Positions 11,624 to 20,059 of a DNA stretch of 64,000 nucleotides are shown one piece after another. Each line of letters starts with the position of its first letter. Within the stretch, counting starts at the first letter, position 1. Below the pieces are notes generated by a model. The model was given only the letters and a program-made list of their open reading frames with translations. It had not been told where the DNA came from and made no database searches. The stretch lies in NCBI RefSeq assembly GCF_028714775.1, contig NZ_JAQTLS010000009.1:1-64000 (forward strand), given 5' to 3'. Origin of the DNA: Thiothrix sp. (lineage in GTDB: Bacteria; Pseudomonadota; Gammaproteobacteria; Thiotrichales; Thiotrichaceae). The translations under genes and the position numbers were made by a program.

Positions 11624-12964
11624 ATGCGTACAAGGATGCTGAAACCATTATTACTGGTACTGCTGTTGCTCGGCAATGTGGCGTTTGCCGCACCGGAAAA
11701 GAAGGCGGAAGCTAAAATGCCTGCCCCTGCTGCGGTTACTGCGCCACCGGCAACTGCCGCTGCTGCACCAGCGCCAGCGGCAAGTGCCCCGGCAGAAACG
11801 GCGGCAAGTACACCGGAGGACGGTGCGCCGACGGGTGTATCGACTGCGCCTTACAACGACCCCGCCACCCCGCCGGAATTCATCGCGCTTGCACCGGGTT
11901 TGCCGGAAATTGAGGCTAAAAGTTACCTGCTGGTGGATTTCCAAAGCGGTGACGAGTTGGCAGGTGGCAATCCGGGGATGTTGGTGGAACCCGCCAGTAT
12001 CACCAAACTGATGACCGCTTACATCATTTATCAGGAACTGGGTAAAGGTACGGTCAAGCTGACGGATGAGGTGCTGGTCAGCGAAAAAGCGTGGAAGATG
12101 GAAGGTTCGCGCATGTTTATCGAATTGGGTAAAAAAATCGAATTCGAGAAGCTGTTAAAAGGGATGATCATCCAGTCCGGCAATGATGCGGCAATGGCAT
12201 TGGTGGAACACGTTGCGGGGAGTGAGGACGCTTTCGTCAAACGCATGAATGATACTGCTGCCCAGCTCGGCATGAAAAACACCCATTTCATGAACGCTAC
12301 GGGCTGGCCTGCCCAAAACCATTACACCACCGCGCGTGACATCGTGAAATTGGCGAAGGCGCTGATTAACGATTTCCCAGAATGGTACAAGTTGGACTCT
12401 GAGAAAGAGTTTTCCTACAACAATATCAAGCAGCAGAACCGTAATAAGTTGTTGTGGCGTGACCCGACGGTGGACGGGATGAAAACCGGGCATACTGAAT
12501 CTGCGGGTTTCTGTCTGGTGGCTTCCGCCAAACGTGACAATATGCGCCTGATTTCGGTGGTGCTGGGAACCAAGAGTGAGGATGCGCGGGCGGATGTCAG
12601 CCAGAAATTGCTCGAATACGGCTACCGCACCTTTGAAACCCACAAGCTGTACGGTGCTGGCTCAGTGCTTTCCAGCGTGCGTGTGTGGAAAGGCGATAAA
12701 ACCGAAGTGCCCGCTGGTGTGACTTCCGACCTGTTTGTGAGCATCCCAAAAGGCCGTTACGACCAGCTCAAAGGCGGAATGCAGCTTGATAAAGGTGTCG
12801 ATGCCCCCATTAAACGGGGTGACGCACTCGGCAAGATCATTATCAGTGATCAGGAACAGGGTAAGGTCATCAAGGAAATTCCGTTGCTGGCGCTGGATGA
12901 TGTCGAAGAAGGCGGCTGGTGGCGCAATATTGTGGATAGCATACAAAAGGTGTTTGAAGACTAA
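11624..12964 (+). CDS. dacA: D-alanyl-D-alanine carboxypeptidase (PBP5/6 type)
   Basis: Periplasmic class C PBP that removes the terminal D-Ala of pentapeptide stems. From the start at 11624 (AAGGA seven bases upstream) it has a signal peptide ending NVAFA and about 446 residues. Motifs are Ser125-x-x-Lys (PASITKLM), Ser185-Gly-Asn and Lys287-Thr-Gly (GMKTGHTESAG). A PBP5_C domain and a C-terminal amphipathic helix (WWRNIVDSIQKVF) for membrane attachment follow. Unusual is an Ala/Pro-rich insert of about 50 residues right after the signal peptide, probably a flexible tether. A GTG at 11567 would give a longer, less signal-like start. Confidence 0.94.
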   Translation: MRTRMLKPLLLVLLLLGNVAFAAPEKKAEAKMPAPAAVTAPPATAAAAPAPAASAPAETAASTPEDGAPTGVSTAPYNDPATPPEFIALAPGLPEIEAKSYLLVDFQSGDELAGGNPGMLVEPASITKLMTAYIIYQELGKGTVKLTDEVLVSEKAWKMEGSRMFIELGKKIEFEKLLKGMIIQSGNDAAMALVEHVAGSEDAFVKRMNDTAAQLGMKNTHFMNATGWPAQNHYTTARDIVKLAKALINDFPEWYKLDSEKEFSYNNIKQQNRNKLLWRDPTVDGMKTGHTESAGFCLVASAKRDNMRLISVVLGTKSEDARADVSQKLLEYGYRTFETHKLYGAGSVLSSVRVWKGDKTEVPAGVTSDLFVSIPKGRYDQLKGGMQLDKGVDAPIKRGDALGKIIISDQEQGKVIKEIPLLALDDVEEGGWWRNIVDSIQKVFED

Positions 12965-13254
12965 TGGAAACGGGCGATCATTTCGGTAAACGTGATGACT
13001 TGGTGTTGGAATTTCCCTGTGATTTTCCTATCAAGGTAGTGGGACGCACGGATGTTGAGTTCCATGCACAGGTTTGTACGATTGCCAGCCGTCATGATGA
13101 TTGCTTTAGCGTTGAAACCAGCCTGCAATACCGCCACAGTTCCACCGGCAAATACCAAAGCCTGACGCTGAACCTCCGTGCCACCAGCAAGGAACAGATC
13201 AACGCGGTCTATCAGGATTTGAAGGCTTGCGAGCTGGTATTGTGGGCCTTGTAG
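12964..13254 (+). CDS. ybeD: DUF493 family protein YbeD
   Basis: A 96-residue YbeD/DUF493 protein with a ferredoxin-like (ACT-type) fold and no settled function; it is syntenic with lipB in many gammaproteobacteria. Visible family features are [15 protein letters not shown] near the start and [18 protein letters not shown] in the second half. Its ATG overlaps the dacA stop (TAATG), and lipB starts inside its 3' end, so translation is coupled on both sides. Confidence 0.9.
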   Translation: METGDHFGKRDDLVLEFPCDFPIKVVGRTDVEFHAQVCTIASRHDDCFSVETSLQYRHSSTGKYQSLTLNLRATSKEQINAVYQDLKACELVLWAL

Positions 13255-13895
13255 AAGAACTCGCGCCAGTCACCTTACGCATCCGGGTGTTAGGACAGGT
13301 AGATTATCTGCCTGTCTGGCAAGAGATGCAGGCATTCACCCGCAACCGCACTGCCGATACCCCCGATGAAGTCTGGCTTGTCCAGCACCCTCCCGTTTTT
13401 ACCTTAGGCCGTAATGGCAAGATGGAGCATGTGCTTGCGCCCGGTGATATTCCCGTTGTGCCGATTGACCGGGGGGGGCAAGTGACCTATCACGGGCCGG
13501 GGCAATTGGTGGCCTACCTGCTGCTGGATATTCGCCGTAGCGGTTTGGGCGTGCGCGAACTGGTGATGCGCATTGAACAATCCATTATCACGTTGCTGTC
13601 CCATTACGGCATTACGGCGGAAGGGGATCGGGAGGCGCCGGGTGTCTACGTGCAGGGCAGTAAGATCGCGGCCTTGGGCTTGCGTGTTACCAAGGGCTGC
13701 ACTTACCACGGTTTGAGCTTGAATGTGGATATGGATTTGGAACCGTTTCAGCGGATTAACCCGTGTGGGTATGCAGGGTTGCAGGTGACGCAGTGCAAGG
13801 ATTTGGGGATTGGGCAAACCCCGTTTGAGCTTGCCGGGGAGTTGTGTGAGTGTTTGGCGGCGCAACTGGGGTATGGTGCGTTGGAATGGTGTTGA
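13242..13895 (+). CDS. lipB: Octanoyl-[acyl-carrier-protein] transferase
   Basis: LipB moves octanoyl groups from ACP to lipoyl domains, the first step of lipoate synthesis. Motifs include [12 protein letters not shown], the glycine-rich [17 protein letters not shown], the catalytic Lys141 in [21 protein letters not shown], and the acyl-thioester Cys175 in INPCGYAG. The frame has no upstream ATG; the GTG at 13242 (GAG eight bases before) is preferred over a TTG at 13227. The gene order dacA-ybeD-lipB matches E. coli. No lipA is seen downstream: decayed sequence begins right after the stop. Confidence 0.95.
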   Translation: MGLVEELAPVTLRIRVLGQVDYLPVWQEMQAFTRNRTADTPDEVWLVQHPPVFTLGRNGKMEHVLAPGDIPVVPIDRGGQVTYHGPGQLVAYLLLDIRRSGLGVRELVMRIEQSIITLLSHYGITAEGDREAPGVYVQGSKIAALGLRVTKGCTYHGLSLNVDMDLEPFQRINPCGYAGLQVTQCKDLGIGQTPFELAGELCECLAAQLGYGALEWC

Positions 13896-14146
13896 GTTAT
13901 TGCCACAGGTGTTGAAATTGCCTTGTTGATTGGACGTGCTGACGGCTCGTTGTAGGCTATCAAAATCAAAAGTTCACTCTCGGCAAAGGTGGTACGGGGT
14001 TTTTACAGCGCTTGCGAAGACCTTAAACCCTGCGGGCTTGTGGCGTTTATGCGGGCGATGACCGCTACCCGATTGCGGAGGGCGTGGAGGCGATCGGCAT
14101 CCGAGATATGGTGTTGGAGTTATTGACGGATGATGCTTTGCCGTAA
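13896..14146 (+). pseudogene. Remnant of DUF4143-type AAA ATPase (C-terminal end only)
   Basis: No intact frame exists here, but conceptual translation of two frames gives the recognisable C-terminal part of the DUF4143 ATPase family. From 13902 the frame reads TGVEIALLIGRADGSL, a TAG stop at 13953, then AIKIKSSLSAKVVRGFYSACEDLKP. A frameshift near 14040 is needed to continue as VYAGDDRYPIAEGVEAIGIR up to a TAA at 14144. The nuclease-like core (E-x-D/A...IK-x-K) and the YAGDDRYP end are typical. The whole N-terminal ATPase part is missing. An intact family member lies at 55958-57199. Confidence 0.7.
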
Positions 14147-14174
14147 CGGGGGATGCACGACCCCGCATTAGCAA

Positions 14175-14376
14175 ATCACACTGGAACTGGATGTGCTTGA
14201 TCACTTCGGCATCCATCGTCTGGTGGGTGAGCTTGCCCAGACACCAACGTCATTTGTTTGATACGCTCTACCATGTGGTGGCGATCGAATCCAATTCCCT
14301 ACTGGTCACTGCGGACGAAAAATATTGGCAGAAAGTCAAGGTGGGTGGGCATACCGAATTGCTACGAAATTTCTGA
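14175..14376 (+). pseudogene. Remnant of PIN-domain toxin (VapC-like), C-terminal part
   Basis: The frame ending at 14376 reads HLFDTLYHVVAIESNSLLVTADEKYW, the conserved second half of VapC-type PIN nucleases (the D-x-L-Y-H and V-T-A-D motifs). Immediately upstream a different frame gives ITLELDVLDHFGIHRLVGEL, so a frameshift near 14240 separates the pieces. No start or N-terminal DxN motif is present. Together with the DUF4143 wreck this is a graveyard of accessory genes between lipB and the exporter cluster. The stretch 14377-14521 holds only a degenerate C-rich inverted repeat (CTCCTCACC at about 14396 against GGTGAGGAG at about 14441). Confidence 0.6.
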
Positions 14377-14521
14377 CCATTGGAAAAAGCTCCCCTCCTC
14401 ACCGCTCCCTGCGCTATGCCACGACAAGAAGGGGTTTTGGGTGAGGAGTTTAAAAGTGTGCTTGTCCTCTTAACATTTCCCGGCAAGGGTTGGATGGTGA
14501 TTCACGATCGAACATTACAAG

Positions 14522-15853
14522 TTATGGTTCTTTGATACTCTCATCCAGTGCCTTGAGCAAGGGGTCAAGGAAGTAGCGTATCACCCGCCGCTTACCCACA
14601 TTGATTTCGACAACAACAGTCATTCCCGGAATCAGGCGGTAATGAGCCGGGGTGGGGTGCAGGTTAGTATCAGCCAGACCCACTTTGAGCCTGTAAACAA
14701 CACCGACATTTTTACCATCAGTAGGTTGTGCAGAGGCTTGGGTCACGAAAGAGTCCCCACTGATGGTTTTTACATAGCCTTTCAACGTCCCATATTGCTG
14801 GAAAGGCCACGCATCCAATTTGATACGGGCAGTCTGCTGGTCTTGGATTTTGCCAATATCAGCACTACTCACTTCAATTTCTGCATCCAAATACTTGTCA
14901 ATCGGCACTAGCGTCAACAGTGTTTCGGCTTCTTTTATCACCGCTCCTGTTGAAACCTTCGCCACATCTAAGACAATCCCATCATTGGGGGATTTGAGTG
15001 TATCCAAATCATGGATATGCTCTGCCTTTTCAAGCTGGGACAGCAAATCAGCCAATTCCTTTTGTGATGATGCCAAATCCTGGGTAGCCACTGCCGCATA
15101 GCCGGATTTATAAGCCGAGAAATCTGCTTGTGCAACCTGCAATGCCTCTTTTATTTCTTGGTTAGTATTTATCAAGCGGTCATAGGTATTGGATTTATCA
15201 AGATACTCCTTGTGTGCTGTTAAATAAGCAAGGTGGCTTATTTTTTTTCCATCCTTATAGAGTTTGGCGTGCATGGCATCAATTTTTTGGGCATTGCTTT
15301 TTTGTTCTAATGCCTGCTCTTGATCCCGTTGGTTGGTTACGAGGCTGGCTTTTAGTTGTTCCACCTTACCTTGAAAAGCTGCTAACTTAGCTTCGTATTC
15401 TTGCTTACGCTCCTGATATATCCGGTCTTGCAAGCCATCTTTAATGGCATGGTCGTTGATTCCGGTTTCTCTTTCCAGCCGTGCAAGGCGTGTCCTAACG
15501 GAGTCAATCTTGATGTTAAGCTGTTGTACATCAACTTGTGTGAAAGTAGTATCAAGCTCTGCCAATACTTGGCCTTTGCTTACAATATCACCTACCTTGA
15601 CGTGAATATCCTTAACCATAGAAGTTTTTATGGGCTGGATCAGTAATGGGCGGGCTTGTGTCACTAATTTCCCCCTTGCGAACACAATTTTGTCAACGTC
15701 TGCCAGCGAAGCCCACACCACCGCAAGGACGATAGTCGCCACCATTGCATAGAGTGCAAACCTAGCCATAAAGGGTAGGTGGCGCTCATCGACTTCCACT
15801 GCATCAGGCTGGAACTCAATCGTTTCTTTGGGTAGACCTGTTCTCTTTTTCAT
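14522..15853 (-). CDS. Type I secretion periplasmic adaptor (HlyD family)
   Basis: Membrane-fusion protein that links the inner-membrane ABC exporter to an outer-membrane TolC channel. The 443-residue length fits HlyD. It has a cytoplasmic tail, one membrane helix (about 30-52, FALYAMVATIVLAVVWASL) and a lipoyl half-motif (VKDIHVKVGDIVSKGQVLAELD). A long coiled-coil hairpin (about 110-280) is followed by the second half (DGIVLDVAKVSTGAVIKEAETLLTL) and C-terminal beta domains ending near PGMTVVVEINVGKRRVIRYFLDPL. It is separated by 6 bases from the ABC gene. No TolC gene is in the cluster. Confidence 0.93.
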   Translation of the reverse strand: MKKRTGLPKETIEFQPDAVEVDERHLPFMARFALYAMVATIVLAVVWASLADVDKIVFARGKLVTQARPLLIQPIKTSMVKDIHVKVGDIVSKGQVLAELDTTFTQVDVQQLNIKIDSVRTRLARLERETGINDHAIKDGLQDRIYQERKQEYEAKLAAFQGKVEQLKASLVTNQRDQEQALEQKSNAQKIDAMHAKLYKDGKKISHLAYLTAHKEYLDKSNTYDRLINTNQEIKEALQVAQADFSAYKSGYAAVATQDLASSQKELADLLSQLEKAEHIHDLDTLKSPNDGIVLDVAKVSTGAVIKEAETLLTLVPIDKYLDAEIEVSSADIGKIQDQQTARIKLDAWPFQQYGTLKGYVKTISGDSFVTQASAQPTDGKNVGVVYRLKVGLADTNLHPTPAHYRLIPGMTVVVEINVGKRRVIRYFLDPLLKALDESIKEP

Positions 15854-15859
15854 GGGGTA

Positions 15860-17998
15860 TCAACGGTTGTAGCGTGACTGTAATGACCAAAGTTCACTGT
15901 AAATGGGGCTTTTATCCAACAATTCATCATGGCTTCCGATGGATTCTATACGCCCTTTGTCAAGGACAATAATACGGTCTGAATTCCGTAATGTGGATAA
16001 TCGGTGAGCTACGATAATCATCGTGCGCCCTTGGGCTATTTTTTCGAGGTTTTCTTGGATGATATACTCACTTTCCGGGTCAAGTGCAGAAGTGGCCTCA
16101 TCAAATATCATGATGCGTGGTTTTTTCAACAAGGCTCTGGCGATGGCTAAACGCTGCTTTTGCCCCCCAGATAAGTTAGCCCCATTTTCCTCAAGAACCG
16201 TATCGTACCCTTGGGGGAGGTATTGGATAAACTCATCAGCCCCCGCCATTTGTGCGGCTTCAACAATTTCTGAAAAACCCGCTTTGGGATTAGTCATGCC
16301 AATGTTTTCGCGCACACTACCGTGAAACAGGAAGTTTTCCTGCAATACGACACCAATACTTCTCCTTAAATGCGCTAGGTCAAGTTCCCTGATGTCTACC
16401 CCATCAAAACGGATCAGGCCACTTTGGGGTAAATGTAAACCTTGAATCAGCCGGGTGATGGTGCTTTTGCCCGAGCCAGAACGCCCCACTAACCCAATCA
16501 CCTCGCCCGTCCTAATGTTGATGCTGATGTCATCTAGCACAGCCTTTCCACCAAGGTCATAGCGGAAAATTACACCCTCAAGCCCAATATCCCCTTTCAA
16601 ATCTTGGCTTAATGCAGACGCTCCTCCAGTCTTTTCTGACTTCCTGTTCATGATCTCGCCCAACATACGGATAGAAAGGTGTATCTTCTGGTATTCATGG
16701 GCTAACTCAACCAGCCTAATTAGCGGGGTACTAACCTTACCTGACAGCATTTGAAAGGCAATCAATGCACCAACTGTCATGCTTCCGCCAATCACATCTT
16801 GCGCCCCAAACCACAGGACAGCGACCTGCATCCCATTTTCCAGTGTTTTTGTCATGGATTGGGCAAAGGTTGCCATTTTTTCTACCGAGAAATTGGTGCT
16901 TACCGTATTGGCGGCACTTTGATCCCATGTTTTTTGGCGGGCAGGTTCCAATGCCAATGATTTGACCGTGGACATGCCTTGAATAGATTCCACCAGCATT
17001 GCTTGCCGTTCCCCTTCCGCCCCATACAATGCCATCAAACGGTGGTAGAAAGGCTTAAGCAACACACCGATAACCACAGCAATCAGCACGGAGAAAACCA
17101 ATACAACCACCGCAAGCTGGGCACTGTACAGGAACAGGATAGGGACAAACACTAACAAAGCGGTGGCATCCAGCACACTTTCTAGCATATTTCCGGTTAG
17201 GAACTCCCGGATTTTCTCGGTTTGCTGCATGTGCTTGGTGACAATGCCCGCGAGGCTCTTTTCAAAGAATGACAAGGGCAAGCTGACCAACTTGGCGAAG
17301 GTGCGGGTGGCTAAACGCATGTCAATCTTACTGGTGGCGAACGATAACAGGTAGCCACGCAGGAACTTGAACAACCCTTCAAACAGGACAATAACCACAA
17401 CACCAATCGTCATGACGTTCAGGGTATTCAGGGTGTGGTTAACCAGAACCTTATCCACCACTGTTTGAAAGTAGAGCGGAATCGCCAGAGCCAATAACTG
17501 CATGAACAGCGCAATCAGGACAATTTCTGAAAATAATAACTTTTGGCGGAAAATTTCGGGGGTGAACCAACGTAAACCGAAGTCCATCGCATCAGTGGCG
17601 GTTGTGCGTTTTTTCTTGACCAGTATAAGATCGCCGCCCCACACCTTCTGCAAGTTTTCCTTGCTCCAAAACCGAAAAGGTGACTCGCCTTCTTGCACAT
17701 CAGGGTGATAGCTGACAAGGTGTTGGTCTCCGGTTTGCTCGTCCTCTTCAAATCCTGAAAAAACCAGTGTCTGCCCGTCACGCAAGATTGCTAAGGCGGG
17801 ATAGGCTGCGCCCATCCGGCTTAAATGTTTCCAACTGAAACGCACCGAACGGGTTTTTAGGTTAAAGTCGTTAAATATACGGGTAATACGTGCAAGGCTG
17901 AGATTACCGTCGTCCAGTTGGTATTTATGGGTAAGTTGCCCTTCAGTCACCGGGATTTCGTGGTGAGCGAGGATGGCAAGGAGGTTATTGACTGTCAT
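15860..17998 (-). CDS. Type I secretion ABC transporter/ATPase with C39-like domain
   Basis: HlyB-type exporter of ~712 residues. The N-terminal ~130 residues are a peptidase-C39-like domain with no Cys-Gly-Pro catalytic motif (it starts MTVNNLLAILAHHEIPVTEG), so it should bind substrate without cleaving a leader. A six-helix membrane domain follows (about 150-430). The ATPase domain has Walker A GRSGSGKST (about residue 504), Q-loop VLQENFLF, signature LSGGQKQR, Walker B IMIFDEA and H-loop AHR. The frame is open upstream to a GTG at 18049; the ATG at 17998 is preferred because it avoids overlapping the preceding gene. The absence of cleavage implies a C-terminal secretion signal on the substrates. 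Confidence 0.94.
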   Translation of the reverse strand: MTVNNLLAILAHHEIPVTEGQLTHKYQLDDGNLSLARITRIFNDFNLKTRSVRFSWKHLSRMGAAYPALAILRDGQTLVFSGFEEDEQTGDQHLVSYHPDVQEGESPFRFWSKENLQKVWGGDLILVKKKRTTATDAMDFGLRWFTPEIFRQKLLFSEIVLIALFMQLLALAIPLYFQTVVDKVLVNHTLNTLNVMTIGVVVIVLFEGLFKFLRGYLLSFATSKIDMRLATRTFAKLVSLPLSFFEKSLAGIVTKHMQQTEKIREFLTGNMLESVLDATALLVFVPILFLYSAQLAVVVLVFSVLIAVVIGVLLKPFYHRLMALYGAEGERQAMLVESIQGMSTVKSLALEPARQKTWDQSAANTVSTNFSVEKMATFAQSMTKTLENGMQVAVLWFGAQDVIGGSMTVGALIAFQMLSGKVSTPLIRLVELAHEYQKIHLSIRMLGEIMNRKSEKTGGASALSQDLKGDIGLEGVIFRYDLGGKAVLDDISINIRTGEVIGLVGRSGSGKSTITRLIQGLHLPQSGLIRFDGVDIRELDLAHLRRSIGVVLQENFLFHGSVRENIGMTNPKAGFSEIVEAAQMAGADEFIQYLPQGYDTVLEENGANLSGGQKQRLAIARALLKKPRIMIFDEATSALDPESEYIIQENLEKIAQGRTMIIVAHRLSTLRNSDRIIVLDKGRIESIGSHDELLDKSPIYSELWSLQSRYNR

Positions 17999-18020
17999 AG
18001 AATAAAGGTGGCAATAGACA

Positions 18021-18956
18021 TTAAGTGAGCGACGAGGGTGGTTTTCCACGCAAATGGTAAACCAAGATCATAACTGCTGTAATCATATGACTGCTCGCCA
18101 TAGGCAACCCCCAAATGAAAAATGATTGCACAGTTAAAGGATAGAATATAGCACTTATAATGCTACCATGATGATCCTCCACAGGAATAATCGCCCCAAA
18201 AGGATAGGAAATACAAATAACACCAATCAATATAATGGCAAGTTGGATAAAAATGATCTTAATAATTCCAGCAGTAGATAATCCAGTAAGATGCTCTGCT
18301 TTAATGGCATATGATGCTATCATAACTCGCTCAGTAGCACCCAATATAACGCCGGGAATAAAAGGAATCAACAGTATTATAAGCCCACCTAGCACACCAG
18401 TATAAGCCAAGGCAATATCAGGTATTTCATTTATAAATATATTTTTATAATCAGAAATCATTGGAAAGAAATAACCGACTATATCAGTATACTTTTCTAT
18501 TGACTTAGCAAAGTTCAAAAACAATTCAGGGAAGGCTCCTAATGTTATTATAGCGGTTATAAGGTATATGGCTGAAATAATCATCATGGGAAGTGCTGTT
18601 ACCCCAAACCAACTAAAGTTATTAGGAGCGCTCACCGCTTCACTAAAAGTAGTAGGGCATACTTCAGCAGGTCTCCTGATCCAGGGATAAACATCAACCA
18701 CAATACCGATAATAAAAAGGATAAGCAGAGCAGTCGTATCTCCAAGCAATAATCCTGAATACATTCCAATGAGAGCACCTTTATTTCTGTACAAGCCGCC
18801 ATAGAAACCCCGTCCAACTCTCTGCCAAGCACCAACTTTTTGCTCTACAGTAGGCGTTTCCATGTGCTTTAGGTGCTTACTCAAGAAAAAAAAGACGATG
18901 AGCGGCACTATTATCAGCCTTGATATGCCAGCCCAATCAACATCATTAAAAGTCAT
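18021..18956 (-). CDS. Uncharacterised polytopic membrane protein in exporter cluster
   Basis: I do not recognise a family. The 311-residue protein has about seven to eight hydrophobic segments (for example LIIVPLIVFFFL, LLILFIIGIVVDV, MMIISAIYLITAIITLGAF, GGLIILLIPFIPGVILGA, IIFIQLAIILIGVICISYPFG, SHMITAVMILVYHL). A soluble loop carries WQRVGRGFYGGLYRNKGALIGMYSG. The ATG at 18956 has GGGGGA seven bases upstream; the ATG at 18992 is less likely. The gene is visibly more AT-rich and richer in ATA codons than its neighbours. It lies between the two cationic proteins and the ABC exporter; self-protection, channel or accessory export roles are guesses. Confidence 0.7.
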   Translation of the reverse strand: MTFNDVDWAGISRLIIVPLIVFFFLSKHLKHMETPTVEQKVGAWQRVGRGFYGGLYRNKGALIGMYSGLLLGDTTALLILFIIGIVVDVYPWIRRPAEVCPTTFSEAVSAPNNFSWFGVTALPMMIISAIYLITAIITLGAFPELFLNFAKSIEKYTDIVGYFFPMISDYKNIFINEIPDIALAYTGVLGGLIILLIPFIPGVILGATERVMIASYAIKAEHLTGLSTAGIIKIIFIQLAIILIGVICISYPFGAIIPVEDHHGSIISAIFYPLTVQSFFIWGLPMASSHMITAVMILVYHLRGKPPSSLT

Positions 18957-18981
18957 TACAAATCCCCCATTCCCTATATTG

Positions 18982-19016
18982 CAAAAAGCCATCGCCAGAT
19001 TAATGGTGATGGCTTT
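18982..19016 (-). terminator. Intrinsic terminator after the cationic-protein genes
   Basis: A 13-bp stem (18985-18997 with 19004-19016, one GU pair) with a 6-base loop. On the minus strand the descending arm ends GGCTTTTTGC, giving a T tract. It lies just past the stop at 19033 and before the membrane-protein gene. The two substrate-like genes can thus be expressed strongly while exporter genes depend on readthrough or their own promoter. Confidence 0.8.
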
Positions 19017-19032
19017 AGTCAGTATCGAAGCA

Positions 19033-19983
19033 TTAATGTGCTGCTAACATACCATTGGCGGATTTTGTATTAGATGCCCCAAATGAACGAACAGTTGCAC
19101 TCTGTAACTTGGAATAATCTTTCCATGCAACGGAATTGTTACTTGCGGGAGTGGAGATCGTTTTAGGTGATGCTGGAGGTGATAGAGTTTTTGTTTTGGA
19201 TGGCTGGCTGATGCCAAGCGATGTAGCGGCTTTCTTAACCAAAGGTGTGACCATTTTAACCGCACCATTTTTTACCCCATCACCGAAGAAATAGGATACA
19301 GCACCATAACCAACGGCTCCTACCACCCCTGCTGCAAGAATAACAGGAGCAGAAGCTACGCCAACAACTCCAACAGCCACTGCACCAGCCGCAATTCCAA
19401 GCCCAACATCTATGGATGAAACAATAGCTCTCGCGGTTGCAGCACTTTTACTTCCTGTGTTGAGATATTCTGCTCTAGCATCAGCACCCACCCCAATTGC
19501 GGCAAGAGGCAAAGCAACCTTACTTAGTACCTTACCAGCAGGCGCAAATTTCGTCACTACATTCGCAGAAGCTTTCGCTGTACTGGGAACGGCTTTGGCA
19601 AGTGCCTTAGTACCGCCTATTGCCCCGGCTTTGGCAATGTCTATTTTGCGTGCATTAATTGTTGCAGCAGTGCTAGGTTTATTTTTCGCCGCCTGCAATG
19701 CGTTATCATAGTTGGAAAGTATCTTTTTAGTTGCCACGGTTGCCACTGCCTTGTCTGCAAAGTTGTGCGCAAGACCGACAGCACTCACCGTGTTGGCGAC
19801 TGCGGTAGCTTTCTTCGCTGCTGTTGAGGTTGCAGGCACTGCTGTTTTCACCGTGGTGGTTGCGGTAACTGCTTTCTTCGCTGTTGTGGTTGCTGTGACC
19901 ACTTTTTTGGCCGTATTAGTGATAGCGGTAGCCACGTTTTTCACTGCTGTAATTGCTTTTGATATGCTGCTTAAAATTCCCAT
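19033..19983 (-). CDS. Lys/Ala/Thr-rich repeat protein, probable type I secretion substrate (B)
   Basis: I do not recognise a named family. The 316-residue protein starts MGILSSISKAITAVKNVATA and runs through Lys/Ala/Thr/Val repeats (about 20-70, VTATTTAKKAV). A glycine-rich hydrophobic hairpin-like region (about 188-235) contains IAAGAVAVGVVGVASAP. A Ser/Pro/Thr/Lys linker follows. The end is NNSVAWKDYSKLQSATVRSF up to GMLAAH. I count 33 Lys and about 4 Arg against 8 acidic residues; there is no Cys and no classical signal peptide. The N- and C-terminal patterns match the neighbouring protein at 20060-20746. GGAG lies eight bases before the ATG. Inferred to be exported by the adjacent ABC/HlyD pair. 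Confidence 0.75.
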   Translation of the reverse strand: MGILSSISKAITAVKNVATAITNTAKKVVTATTTAKKAVTATTTVKTAVPATSTAAKKATAVANTVSAVGLAHNFADKAVATVATKKILSNYDNALQAAKNKPSTAATINARKIDIAKAGAIGGTKALAKAVPSTAKASANVVTKFAPAGKVLSKVALPLAAIGVGADARAEYLNTGSKSAATARAIVSSIDVGLGIAAGAVAVGVVGVASAPVILAAGVVGAVGYGAVSYFFGDGVKNGAVKMVTPLVKKAATSLGISQPSKTKTLSPPASPKTISTPASNNSVAWKDYSKLQSATVRSFGASNTKSANGMLAAH

Positions 19984-20027
19984 TTCTCGTCTCCACTGTG
20001 TATTGTATACGGCATAAATTTAGAGCA

Positions 20028-20053
20028 GGTTGAGCATTGGGAAATGCTCAACC
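20028..20053 (-). other. Intercistronic hairpin between the two cationic-protein genes
   Basis: A perfect 11-bp inverted repeat (GGTTGAGCATT / AATGCTCAACC) with a 4-base loop, six bases past the stop of the upstream gene. No T tract follows on the minus strand, so it looks like a stability or processing hairpin that could set the ratio of the two proteins. Confidence 0.65.
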
Positions 20054-20059
20054 GTGAAA

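Noticed and set aside
13974-14216. 80-codon minus-strand frame in the lipB-hlyD gap
   Set aside because: Opposite the decayed DUF4143/PIN remnants, which give recognisable protein motifs; the minus frame is Pro/His/Arg-rich and has no ribosome site.
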